Below, piece after piece: positions 23,680 to 31,186 of a stretch of DNA of 64,000 nt. How positions within the stretch are numbered: the stretch's first letter is position 1; each line of letters starts with the position of its first letter. The translations under genes were made by a program, and so were the position numbers. Under the pieces are notes generated by a model. It saw only the letters and a list, made by a program, of their open reading frames with translations, was not told the DNA's origin and made no database searches. This DNA is from Actinoplanes ianthinogenes (GTDB lineage Bacteria; Actinomycetota; Actinomycetes; Mycobacteriales; Micromonosporaceae). The stretch covers positions 8,376,501-8,440,500 of the forward strand of contig NZ_AP023356.1 in assembly GCF_018324205.1 (NCBI RefSeq), written 5' to 3'.

Positions 23680-24594
23680 ATGACCGGATTTATTGATGTA
23701 CACGCCCATTTTGTGACCGACAGCTACGTGGCCGCGGCCCGTGCCACCGGGATCGAGCACCCGGACGGGATGCCGGGCTGGCCGCAGTGGAGCGCCGAGG
23801 CACATCTCCAGCTGATGGCCGACGGCGGGATCGGCAAGTCGTACCTGTCGATCTCCTCGCCGGGTGTGCACTTCGGCGTCGACCTGGCCGCCCGTGCGCT
23901 GGCCCGGGAGGTCAACGAGGCCGGCGCCGACGTGTGCCGCCGGTACCCGTCGCGGTTCGGGCACTTCGCCGCACTGCCGCTGCCGGACGTGGACGGCGCG
24001 CTCGCCGAGGCGGCGCACGCGCTGGACATGCTCGGAGCCGACGGCGTCGTGGTCGAGACCAATCACCGAGGCGCCTACCTCGGCGACCCGAGCTTCGAGC
24101 CGCTCTGGGCCGAACTTGATCGGCGCGGCGCCCTCGTCTTCGTCCACCCCACCTCGCCGCCGCACGCCGACGAGATCTCCCTCGGCCTGCCCCGGCCCAT
24201 GCTGGAGTTCCTGTTCGACACCGCACGCACCGCCACGGACCTGGTGTTTCGTGGTGTGCTGGCGCGATACCCGGCGATCCGGTGGGTGCTCACCCACGGC
24301 GGCGGGGTGCTGCCGCTGCTCGCCGACCGCATGCAGATGTTCCACTCGGTCCTGGCCGGCGACGACGGGCCGTCCGTCATCGATCAGCTCAGCGAGATCT
24401 GGTTCGACATGGCCGGCACGCCGTTCCCGCGGCAGATACCGGCGTTCGAGGCCGCGTTCGGCACCTCGAAGCTGGTCTACGGCAGCGACTACTGCTGGAC
24501 CCCGGCGCCCCTCGCGCTCGCCCAGATCCGGACGATCGACGACTCGTGGCGCGAGTTGACCAGCAAGAACGCCCGAAGGTTGTTCGACCGATGA
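23680..24594 (+). CDS. Amidohydrolase-2 family metal hydrolase/decarboxylase (ACMSD-like)
   Basis: A TIM-barrel protein of 304 residues. Metal and catalytic residues match the ACMSD/gamma-resorcylate decarboxylase family: HxH in DVHAHF, His in LVFVHPTSPPH, His in WVLTHGGGVLPLL and Asp in VYGSDYCW. GGRIGK-like catalytic loops are not diagnostic here. GAGAGGAG lies just before the ATG at 23680. The likely reaction is decarboxylation or hydrolysis of an aromatic carboxylate. Divergent IclR regulator. Confidence 0.85.
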   Translation: MTGFIDVHAHFVTDSYVAAARATGIEHPDGMPGWPQWSAEAHLQLMADGGIGKSYLSISSPGVHFGVDLAARALAREVNEAGADVCRRYPSRFGHFAALPLPDVDGALAEAAHALDMLGADGVVVETNHRGAYLGDPSFEPLWAELDRRGALVFVHPTSPPHADEISLGLPRPMLEFLFDTARTATDLVFRGVLARYPAIRWVLTHGGGVLPLLADRMQMFHSVLAGDDGPSVIDQLSEIWFDMAGTPFPRQIPAFEAAFGTSKLVYGSDYCWTPAPLALAQIRTIDDSWRELTSKNARRLFDR

Positions 24595-24621
24595 GCGCTT
24601 CGCCGCTGCGCGGCGGCATCG

Positions 24622-25083
24622 TCAGCCAGGACTGATCAGGGTCCTCAGCCGGTCGGCGAGGTCGTGCGGTGCGAATCGGTCCGGGCCCGGGTAGGACGCC
24701 ATCTCGGCGGGTGACCACCAGCGCAGCTCGTCGATGTGCTCGGCGGCCAGCTGCGCGGCGGTCATCGCCGGGCTGGGCGCGAACTCCGCGGTCCGCACCA
24801 CGTAATAGTCGTGGATCGCACCGTCGAAGCCCGGGATGAGACCGGGCCCGATCATCTCCCGCCGCCAGACGTGCGGCGGCTCCACCTCGATCGCCAGACC
24901 GACCTCCTCGATCAACTCGCGCCGGAGCGCCTGGAAGCGGGTCTCGCCCGGCTCGATCCCGCCGCCCGGCACCGTCCAGACCGCGTCGTCGATCGATCCC
25001 GGTGCACGGTTGCGGCAGAGCAGGACCCGACCGTCATCGGTCAGCAGGATCCCGCGCACGGAGTGGCGCAGCGTCAAGGACAT
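24622..25083 (-). CDS. NUDIX hydrolase
   Basis: A protein of 153 residues with an intact Nudix box, from GGGIEPGETRFQALRREL into IEEVGL (GX5EX7REUXEEXGU), at about residues 44-66. The N-terminal strand SVRGILLTDDGRVLLCRN is typical. The box predicts hydrolysis of a nucleoside diphosphate linked to another group; the substrate cannot be read. ATG at 25083 is chosen over GTG at 25122 because the fold starts at SLTLRHSVRG. The C-terminal ELRWWSPAEM helix is standard for MutT-like members. Confidence 0.87.
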   Translation of the reverse strand: MSLTLRHSVRGILLTDDGRVLLCRNRAPGSIDDAVWTVPGGGIEPGETRFQALRRELIEEVGLAIEVEPPHVWRREMIGPGLIPGFDGAIHDYYVVRTAEFAPSPAMTAAQLAAEHIDELRWWSPAEMASYPGPDRFAPHDLADRLRTLISPG

Positions 25084-25112
25084 GCGCTCATGGGTACCAG
25101 TTTTGGTTCGCG

Positions 25113-25122
25113 GTGAATTCAC
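25113..25122. promoter_or_regulatory. Palindrome GTGAATTCAC between NUDIX and permease genes
   Basis: A perfect 10-bp palindrome, 55 bp before the permease start and 30 bp before the NUDIX start. It does not match the actinobacterial Zur consensus (TGAAAATnATTTTCA). It may be an operator half-core. Confidence 0.3.
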
Positions 25123-25177
25123 TGTCCCGGTGGCGCGCTAAGTTTCAACGCGGCCCGAGACGAAGGGGGAGCCGCTG

Positions 25178-26161
25178 GTGAGCGTGTCGACCAAGACCAA
25201 ACCGGAGCAGGACACCGGGATCGGGTCTCTTGAGGTGCTCGCCGGGCTGCTCGTCGTCCTGGTCCTGCTGCGCGGGCATCTGGCCGGGCTGCTGTCCGGG
25301 GCGGGGCTGCAGACCTGGGCGACGGTGTTCGTGTCGGTGCTGGTGCAGGCGGTCCCGTTCCTGGTCTTCGGGGTGGTGCTGTCCGCGGTCATCGCGGTGT
25401 TCGTGCCGCGCAGCTTCTGGGCCCGGGCGCTGCCCAGCCACCCGGCCCTCGCGGTGCCGGCCGCCGGGATGGCCGGGGTCATCCTGCCCGGCTGCGAGTG
25501 CGGCAGCGTGCCGATCGCCGGGTCGCTGATCCGGCGCGGCGTGACCCCGGCGGCCGCGCTCGCGTTCCTGCTGGCGGCGCCGGCGATCAACCCGATCGTG
25601 CTGACCGCCACCGTGATCGCCTTCCCCGGGCAGCCGCAGATGGCGGTCGCCCGCGGGCTGGCCAGCCTGGTCGTCGCGGTCGCGATGGGCTGGCTGTGGC
25701 TGCGTCTCGGCAAGCCCGAGTGGATCCGGCTGCCACACCGGCCCGACCTGGACGACTCCTCCAAGGCGCGGGCGTTCTGGGCGGCCTGCCGGCACGACGT
25801 CATGCACGCCGGCGGTTTCCTGGTGCTCGGCGCGGCTGCGGCGGCCACCATCAACGTGGTGATCCCGGGCGCCTGGCTCCAGTCGCTCGCCGACAACCCG
25901 GTCGTCTCGGTGCTCGCCCTCGCGACCCTGGCCGTGCTGCTCTCCATCTGCTCCGAGGCCGACGCGTTCGTGGCCGCGTCGCTGTCCCAGTTCTCGCTCA
26001 CCTCCCGGCTGGTGTTCCTGGTGGTCGGCCCGATGGTGGACCTGAAACTGATCTCCATGCAGACGGGTGTCTTCGGCCGCCGGTTCGCGATGCGGTTCGC
26101 TCCGGCCACCTTCGTCGCGGCGATCCTGCTCGGCAGCCTGTTCGGGGTGGTGCTGCTGTGA
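25178..26161 (+). CDS. Permease of the DUF318/UPF0718 (YcgR-like) family
   Basis: A membrane protein of 327 residues with about eight hydrophobic segments. The family signature GVILPGCECGSVPIAGSLIR is at about residues 100-120, followed by AFLLAAPAINPIVLTATV, and in the second half LSICSEADAFVAASL. The conserved cysteines (GCEC, ICSE) are where family members are thought to handle thiols or metals. GAAGGGGGA precedes the GTG at 25178. The stop overlaps the next start by 4 nt (GTGA). In Bacillus the homologous pair ycgR-ycgQ is Zur-controlled, which suggests a role in metal handling (knowledge plus inference). Confidence 0.85.
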   Translation: MSVSTKTKPEQDTGIGSLEVLAGLLVVLVLLRGHLAGLLSGAGLQTWATVFVSVLVQAVPFLVFGVVLSAVIAVFVPRSFWARALPSHPALAVPAAGMAGVILPGCECGSVPIAGSLIRRGVTPAAALAFLLAAPAINPIVLTATVIAFPGQPQMAVARGLASLVVAVAMGWLWLRLGKPEWIRLPHRPDLDDSSKARAFWAACRHDVMHAGGFLVLGAAAAATINVVIPGAWLQSLADNPVVSVLALATLAVLLSICSEADAFVAASLSQFSLTSRLVFLVVGPMVDLKLISMQTGVFGRRFAMRFAPATFVAAILLGSLFGVVLL

Positions 26162-26898
26162 GCCGGATGACCCAGGCGGTGATCATGCTGCTGTTCGGCG
26201 GCGCGATCCTCAAGGCGACGATCACCGACACCTTCCTCCGATACGTGAAGGAAGGCCTGCGGCCTTTCCTGCTGCTCGCGGGCATCCTGCTGGTCGCGGC
26301 CGCCGTCATGACCATCTGGTACGACCTCCGCGCCGGCCGTGGCGCCCCGGAGCCCGCGCACGACGACGGCCACGGCCACGGTCACGACGATGACGGGCAC
26401 GGGCATCATGAGCCGCGGGTCGGCTGGCTGCTGCTGCTCCCGGTGCTGGGGCTGCTGCTGGTGTCGCCGCCGGCGCTGGGGTCGTTCGCGGCGGGGCAGG
26501 CGGGCAGCGTCGGTCCGGCCGCCGCGTCGGACTATCCACCGCTGCCGGCCGGCGATCCGGTCGAGGTGAGCCTGCTCGACTACGCCTCCCGGGCGGTGTT
26601 CGACGCGGGCAAGAGCCTGGCCGGGCGCAACGTGCAGTTGACCGGCTTCATCACGCCGGGCCCGGACGGCAAGCCGATGCTGGCGCGGATGGTGCTGACC
26701 TGCTGCGCCGCTGACGGCCGGCCGATCAAAATCGGGCTGGCCGGCGCGCCGATCGACGCGCCCGCGGACGCCTGGGTCGAGGTGGTCGGCGTCTACAGCA
26801 GCCAGGTCGGCACCGACCCGGTGAACCAGGCCCAGGTCGCCTACTTCGACGTGAAATCCTGGCGGGAAATCGACGAGCCCAAACAACCCTACGCCTGA
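26158..26898 (+). CDS. TIGR03943 (YcgQ-like) membrane protein with His-rich loop
   Basis: A protein of 246 residues. Two N-terminal membrane helices (MLLFGGAILKATI, PFLLLAGILLVAAAVMTIWY), then a His/Asp-rich stretch (HDDGHGHGHDDDGHGHH, about residues 70-86), a third helix (VGWLLLLPVLGLLLVSPPAL) and an extracytoplasmic OB-like domain (LAGRNVQLTGFITPG; MLARMVLTCCAADGRPIKIG) with the conserved CC pair. The GTG start overlaps the permease stop. The His tract is a likely Zn/Ni/Co-binding site. It works with the permease upstream. Confidence 0.85.
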   Translation: MSRMTQAVIMLLFGGAILKATITDTFLRYVKEGLRPFLLLAGILLVAAAVMTIWYDLRAGRGAPEPAHDDGHGHGHDDDGHGHHEPRVGWLLLLPVLGLLLVSPPALGSFAAGQAGSVGPAAASDYPPLPAGDPVEVSLLDYASRAVFDAGKSLAGRNVQLTGFITPGPDGKPMLARMVLTCCAADGRPIKIGLAGAPIDAPADAWVEVVGVYSSQVGTDPVNQAQVAYFDVKSWREIDEPKQPYA

Positions 26899-26944
26899 CC
26901 AGGCGGCACCCGGGCCGAGCCGGCCGCGACAACAACCGCGGCGC

Positions 26945-27600
26945 CCCTGACGCCGCACGCCGCCCAGCGAGCGCAGCGTGGCCGTGGCCTTTGCGGTCTG
27001 GGCGCTGCGCGACGGCGCGGCAGTCGTGGCATCGCTGACGCCGCCCGCCGCGCAACCAGCGCAGCATGCCGCGGGTCTGCGGTGTGGCGCTGTCCGAGGG
27101 CGCGGCAGCTGTGGCATCGCTGATGCCGCACGCCGTCCAGCGAGCGCAGCGTGGCCGTGGGTCTGCGGTGTGGTGCTGTCCGAGGGCGCGGCAGCTGTGG
27201 CATCGCTGATGCCGCACGCCGCTCGGCGAGCGCAGCGTGGCCGCGGCCTTTGCGGTCTGGGCGCTGCCCGATGGCACGGCAGCCGTGGCTCCGCTGATGC
27301 CGCACGCCGTCCGGCGAGCGCGGCGTGGCCGTGGGTCTGCGGTGTGGGTGCTGCGTGACGGTGCGGCAGTCGTGGCATTGCTGATGCTGCACGCCGTTCG
27401 GCGGGCGCGGCGTGGCCGTGGGTCTGCGGTGTGGGTGCTTCGCGACGGTGCGGCAGTCGTGGCATCGCTGATGCCGCACGCCGCTTTGCGGTCTGGGTGC
27501 TGCCCGATCGCACGGCGGCCGTGGTGTCCGTGACTCCGCACGCCGCCCGACCGGCGCGACACGGCGGCAGGTCTGCGGTCTCGGCGCTGTCCGGCGGGCC
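26945..27600. repeat. Degenerate tandem repeat, period about 87 bp
   Basis: This gene-free stretch holds about eight imperfect head-to-tail units. Each contains CCGCACGCCG, then GCGAGCGCAGCGTGGCCGTG, then TCTGCGGTGTGG, and ends GGCATCGCTGATG. Unit starts by the CCGCACG landmark: 26953, 27041, 27126, 27212, 27300, 27387, 27474 and 27536, giving periods 88, 85, 86, 88, 87, 87 and 62; the last is short by about 25 bp. Because 87 is divisible by 3, long open frames arise on both strands, but none has a ribosome site or recognisable product. There is no spacer structure of a CRISPR type. Confidence 0.8.
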
Positions 27601-27770
27601 GACGGCCGCGACTTCCCCGCGTACGCGGAGTCGTCCCCTCACAGCCGCGCCCTGGCCCAGGCATCGCCTGATCAGGTGTAGAGCTTTGCGGCCGGGTGGC
27701 GGTCAGGTTGTGGCTGTGCTGATGGGGTGGCTCGCTGGGAACGGGTAGCTCGGGATGGCCTGCGGGCTGG

Positions 27771-28838
27771 TCAGATGGTGCGCAGGTCCAGGGAGTTGCG
27801 GATGAAGGAGGACTGGTCGCCGGTGGACCACCAGAGGACGCCGGCGCGGTAGGCGATGTTTCCGGCGTCGGGGCTGATCAGGACGGTTTGACGGGTTTTC
27901 AGGTCGTGGATCAGTAGTTCCTGGTTGCCGCTCAGTTCGGACTGGGGGCCGATGCGGGCCAGTACCTCGAAGCGGTCCAGCACGGCCACGTCGGTGATCG
28001 CGGTGGCCACGGTTCCCTCGGCTACCTTGCGCCGGGCCGAGCCGTCCGGGTGGGACAGTTCCATCCGGGCGTATCCGTCCGTGTTCAGCGAGACCATCTG
28101 GCACCAGGCCGGGCTGCACGCGGTGACCGTGCGGTCCGCGGACGGCACCGCGATGCGCCGGCCGGTTGCCAGGTTGCGCAGGGTGGTGGCGCCGCGAGCC
28201 GAGGTCTGGCCGTCGACCGCCCACGGCCAGGCCGAGAGCGCCCAGGTGCCGGCCTCGCGGGTGATCGTGACCCGGCCGCCGGCCAGCGCGACCGACCGGA
28301 ACTCGGTCTGGTCGCCGGGACCGCTCGCCACCCAGTGCACGGTGCCGTCCGCGATGACCAGGTCGTACTGCGAGTCGTAGAACTGCATGGCGCCCACGTC
28401 GGCGGTGAGCATCCGGGCGGGGTGCCGGAGTCCGCCGGTCCACAACTGCTGCTTGCCGTCGATGCTCTCCACCCAGACCAGCGCGTCCGCGGAACCGGTC
28501 AGCGCGGCGAACGGCGCCCGGTCCGCGGACGGCACCTTGCGCAGCTCACGCAGCGTGCCGTCGGCCTGGCGGAGCACCAGGCGCAGGGTGTGTCCGTCCT
28601 GGCTCTGCGCGGTTCCGGCCGACGTCTTCGCGTCCAGGAACAGGCCGGGGGAGTACTCGCTGCCGTCCGGCAACTTCGACGGCACGCTGCCCCGCTCCGC
28701 CTGCGGCCAGGTGGCGGCGAGGGCGAGAGGCTGCGGCTCGCCGGATCGTGCGGGCGCGCCGAACAGCAGCGCCCCGCCTGCGGCGAGCGCCACCCCGAGA
28801 CCCACCAGCGTACGAAGTAGGCGTCCACGCTCCGGCAC
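27771..28838 (-). CDS. Hypothetical exported or membrane-anchored beta-propeller-like protein
   Basis: A protein of 355 residues, family not recognised. An N-terminal hydrophobic segment (LVGLGVALAAGGALLFGAPA, about 11-30) is a signal peptide or anchor. The rest is regular short beta-strands with WVESIDGKQQLWTGG, TVHWVASGPGDQTEFRSVAL and GNIAYRAGVLWWSTGDQSSF, suggesting an extracytoplasmic propeller. Two Cys in TACSPAWCQM could form a disulfide. The GTG at 28838 lies 6 nt after a TAACAT hexamer, so it is probably leaderless. It stands alone between the repeat array and a G-rich gap. Confidence 0.7.
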   Translation of the reverse strand: MPERGRLLRTLVGLGVALAAGGALLFGAPARSGEPQPLALAATWPQAERGSVPSKLPDGSEYSPGLFLDAKTSAGTAQSQDGHTLRLVLRQADGTLRELRKVPSADRAPFAALTGSADALVWVESIDGKQQLWTGGLRHPARMLTADVGAMQFYDSQYDLVIADGTVHWVASGPGDQTEFRSVALAGGRVTITREAGTWALSAWPWAVDGQTSARGATTLRNLATGRRIAVPSADRTVTACSPAWCQMVSLNTDGYARMELSHPDGSARRKVAEGTVATAITDVAVLDRFEVLARIGPQSELSGNQELLIHDLKTRQTVLISPDAGNIAYRAGVLWWSTGDQSSFIRNSLDLRTI

Positions 28839-28960
28839 CCCGCGATGTTAGCCGGTGCCCCGGCCGGCGCCCGGCCGTGCGGTGGCCAGGGGCGCGTGGC
28901 AGCGGTCTTGAGACAGCGGCCTGGGCGGCGCTCGGTCGCGTTGAGCGAAGGCGGAGGGGT

Positions 28961-29125
28961 GGGCGGCGGCGCGGACGTCGGCTCGGGGATCGGCCGAGGC
29001 TGTGGGGCGCGGCGGGGCGGGAGGCTGGGTGGCACCGGGCTGCGGAGGGCTGGGGCGGTGGGGGCGTGCTGTCGGCGTACTGAAAGGGGGTTGATTGTGT
29101 TGTCGGGGGCTGGGGTGGGACATAA
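28961..29125. other. G-rich, strand-asymmetric intergenic region with a quadruplex motif
   Basis: The 450-bp gap 28839-29288 has no convincing gene. Its plus strand is strongly G-biased from about 28910 to 29125. GGGG-N6-GGGG-N1-GGG-N5-GGG at 29004-29029 fits the canonical G-quadruplex pattern; a second G-run cluster lies at 29086-29119. CATAAT at 29121-29126 may be a -10 element for the GAF-ANTAR gene, with a poor -35. Confidence 0.4.
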
Positions 29126-29288
29126 TCGGCGGGGCTGTGGCTGGGGTGCGCGCCTAGGGTGGAGGTGAGCAGTCGTTGTTCAGCCCGTTGCCGGGGGGAT
29201 GCCGATGGTTCCGATGCCTGGTGCGTTCGGCGCAGGACCGGGGGCCGTGTGATGCGGGCCCCGTGCGGAAGTCTGTCGCGGACCGGCG

Positions 29289-30005
29289 ATGACCATGGTC
29301 GGTGAGGGTCATCGTGGGCGGGTGGCGCAGCTCGTGGCGGAGTTCGGTCCGGATGTCGGGCGGCTGTGCGACGCCTGCGTGGCCGGGCTGCCCGGGGTGG
29401 GCGGCGCGGGCATGGCGCTGATGACGACGCTGCCGGCTCAGCAGATTCGCTACGCCAGCGACGCGGTCAGTGCGGAGGTCGAGGATCTCCAGGTGGTGCT
29501 CGGTGAGGGGCCGTGCCGGGAGGCGTTCGACGGGCGGAGGCCGGTTCTGGTCGAGGATCTCGACGACCAGCTGTGGAGCAACCGCTGGCCGGTGTTCGCG
29601 CCGGCCGCGGTCAGTGCCGGCGCACGGGCGCTGTTCGCGCTGCCGCTCCAGGTCGGTGCGATCTGTCTCGGGGTGATCGACCTGTACCGGCCGGGGCCGG
29701 GCCGGCTGGCCGGTGACGACCTGGCCGAGGCGCTGGCCTTCGCCGACGCCGCCACCGAACTGCTGCTGGCCGAGCAACTGCCCGGCGGGCCGGGGTCCGG
29801 CGCCGACCCGCACGCCCACCGGGCCGTGGTGCACCAGGCCACCGGCATGATCAGCGCGCAGCTCCAGGTGCCCGTGCAGGCGGCGTTCCTGCGGCTACGG
29901 GCCCAGGCCTACGTGACCGAGCGCAACCTGGACGACGTCGCGGCCGACGTGGTCGCCCGGCGGCTGCGGTTCACCGAGACGGACAATGATGACGATCTCC
30001 ACTGA
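29289..30005 (+). CDS. GAF and ANTAR domain RNA-binding antiterminator-type regulator
   Basis: A protein of 238 residues. The GAF domain (about 10-160) shows GMALMTTLPAQQIRYASDAV, LQVVLGEGPCREAFDGRRPV and LFALPLQVGAICLGVIDLYR. The ANTAR helix bundle (about 175-230) reads VVHQATGMISAQLQVPVQAA and LRLRAQAYVTERNLDDVAAD, with the conserved Ala/Gly residues that contact RNA hairpins. These proteins stop or allow transcription by binding paired hairpins, with GAF sensing a ligand. The last 20 bp overlap an alternative start of the next gene, a related GAF-ANTAR protein, so the two form an operon. Confidence 0.88.
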   Translation: MTMVGEGHRGRVAQLVAEFGPDVGRLCDACVAGLPGVGGAGMALMTTLPAQQIRYASDAVSAEVEDLQVVLGEGPCREAFDGRRPVLVEDLDDQLWSNRWPVFAPAAVSAGARALFALPLQVGAICLGVIDLYRPGPGRLAGDDLAEALAFADAATELLLAEQLPGGPGSGADPHAHRAVVHQATGMISAQLQVPVQAAFLRLRAQAYVTERNLDDVAADVVARRLRFTETDNDDDLH

Positions 30006-30033
30006 TCAGGACGACGGGGAGAAGGGGGCGGCA

Positions 30034-31185
30034 GTGAGCACGTCGCGAGGGCAGGGCTGGGCGCAGGCCTTCGTTGATCTCTCCGACACCCTGGTGGCCG
30101 AGTTCGACATCGTCGACTTCCTGCACGTGCTGGCCACTCGCTGCGTCGACCTGCTCAGCGTGCAGGCGGCCGGCATCATGATCGGTGACCAGCGCGGCGC
30201 GTTGCGGCTGATGGCGTCCTCCTCGGAACAGGCTCGCCTGCTCGAGTTGTTCGAGGTGGAGATGTCCGAGGGGCCGTGTGTCGACTGCTACCGGCTGGGC
30301 GCCGGGGTGGCCGACCCGGACCTCGCCAACCCGGATCCGCGCTGGCCGCGGTTCGCCGCCCGGGCCCGGCAGGCCGGATTCCGGGCCGCACACGCGGTAC
30401 CGGTGCGGTTGAGAGACGAAAACATCGGGGTACTCAACCTGTTCTCCACCGATCCCGGCCTGCTGGATCCGGTCGACGCGCAGACCGCACGTGCCCTGGC
30501 GAACATCACCACGCTCGGCCTGCTGCAACACCGCGACGTCGAGTACCGGCAGGTCCTGGCCGAACAGGTGCAGCACGCGATGAACAGCAGGGTGGTCCTG
30601 GAACAGGCCAAGGGCGTGCTCGCCGAGTATCTCGGCCTGGACATGGCCACCGCGTTCGCCGAGCTGCGCCGGCTCGCCGCCCGGGTGGGGCAGCGGCTCA
30701 GCGACGTCGCGGCGGCGGTGACCGCGGGCGACTACGACGACCCGGCGAGCGGTGCCTGGGGGCAGGTGCGGATGCTGCTCATCCGCCGGTTCGACGGGGA
30801 GACCCTGGCCGCGCTGCGGAGCATGGTGCACACCGCCGTCGTCCGGCACGGCCTGCCGGAGGCGGACGCCGCGAAGTTCGTCCTGGCCGTGCACGAGGCG
30901 GTCGTGAACGCCGTGGTGCACGGCGGCGGCCTCGGCCAGTTCGTGCTGTGGCGGCATGCCGGGAACCTGTTCGCCGAGGTCAGCGACCAGGGGCCGGGCA
31001 TCCCCGAGGACCGCCGCGGGATCCCGGAGCGGCCCGGCGGGGACGCCGCCACGGCCCGCGGTCTCTGGCTGATCAGGAGCGTGTGCGCGGACGTCGACAT
31101 CGACACCGGCGACACCGGCACCCGGCTGTTGATGCGATACCCCATGGGCACCTCCGACCTGTCCGGGCCGCCGCCCGGGCGATAG
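30034..31185 (+). CDS. GAF-ANTAR-HATPase fusion (ANTAR regulator with RsbW-like kinase domain)
   Basis: About 383 residues in three domains: GAF (about 10-170, LSDTLVAEFDIVDFLHVLAT; EMSEGPCVDCYRLG), ANTAR-like helices (about 180-240, AMNSRVVLEQAKGVLAEYLG) and a C-terminal GHKL ATPase of the anti-sigma RsbW type (about 260-380, with N-box VLAVHEAVVNAVVHGGG and G1 box VSDQGPGIPED, then RGLWLIRSV). RNA-binding and anti-sigma kinase modules in one chain are uncommon. GTG at 30034 is preferred because of GAGAAGGGGG upstream; ATG at 29986 would add 16 residues and overlap the previous gene. It could phosphorylate the STAS protein at 37 kb or bind the sigma factor at 32.6 kb (inference). Confidence 0.85.
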   Translation: MSTSRGQGWAQAFVDLSDTLVAEFDIVDFLHVLATRCVDLLSVQAAGIMIGDQRGALRLMASSSEQARLLELFEVEMSEGPCVDCYRLGAGVADPDLANPDPRWPRFAARARQAGFRAAHAVPVRLRDENIGVLNLFSTDPGLLDPVDAQTARALANITTLGLLQHRDVEYRQVLAEQVQHAMNSRVVLEQAKGVLAEYLGLDMATAFAELRRLAARVGQRLSDVAAAVTAGDYDDPASGAWGQVRMLLIRRFDGETLAALRSMVHTAVVRHGLPEADAAKFVLAVHEAVVNAVVHGGGLGQFVLWRHAGNLFAEVSDQGPGIPEDRRGIPERPGGDAATARGLWLIRSVCADVDIDTGDTGTRLLMRYPMGTSDLSGPPPGR

Positions 31186-31186
31186 G

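Noticed and set aside
26945..27600. Tandem repeats considered as a CRISPR array
   Set aside because: Units are contiguous, about 87 bp, with no unique spacers and no cas genes nearby.
25138..27642. 834-codon minus-strand frame across the permease pair and repeat array
   Set aside because: It is antisense to two clear membrane genes, then runs through the tandem repeat; no ribosome site and no domain.
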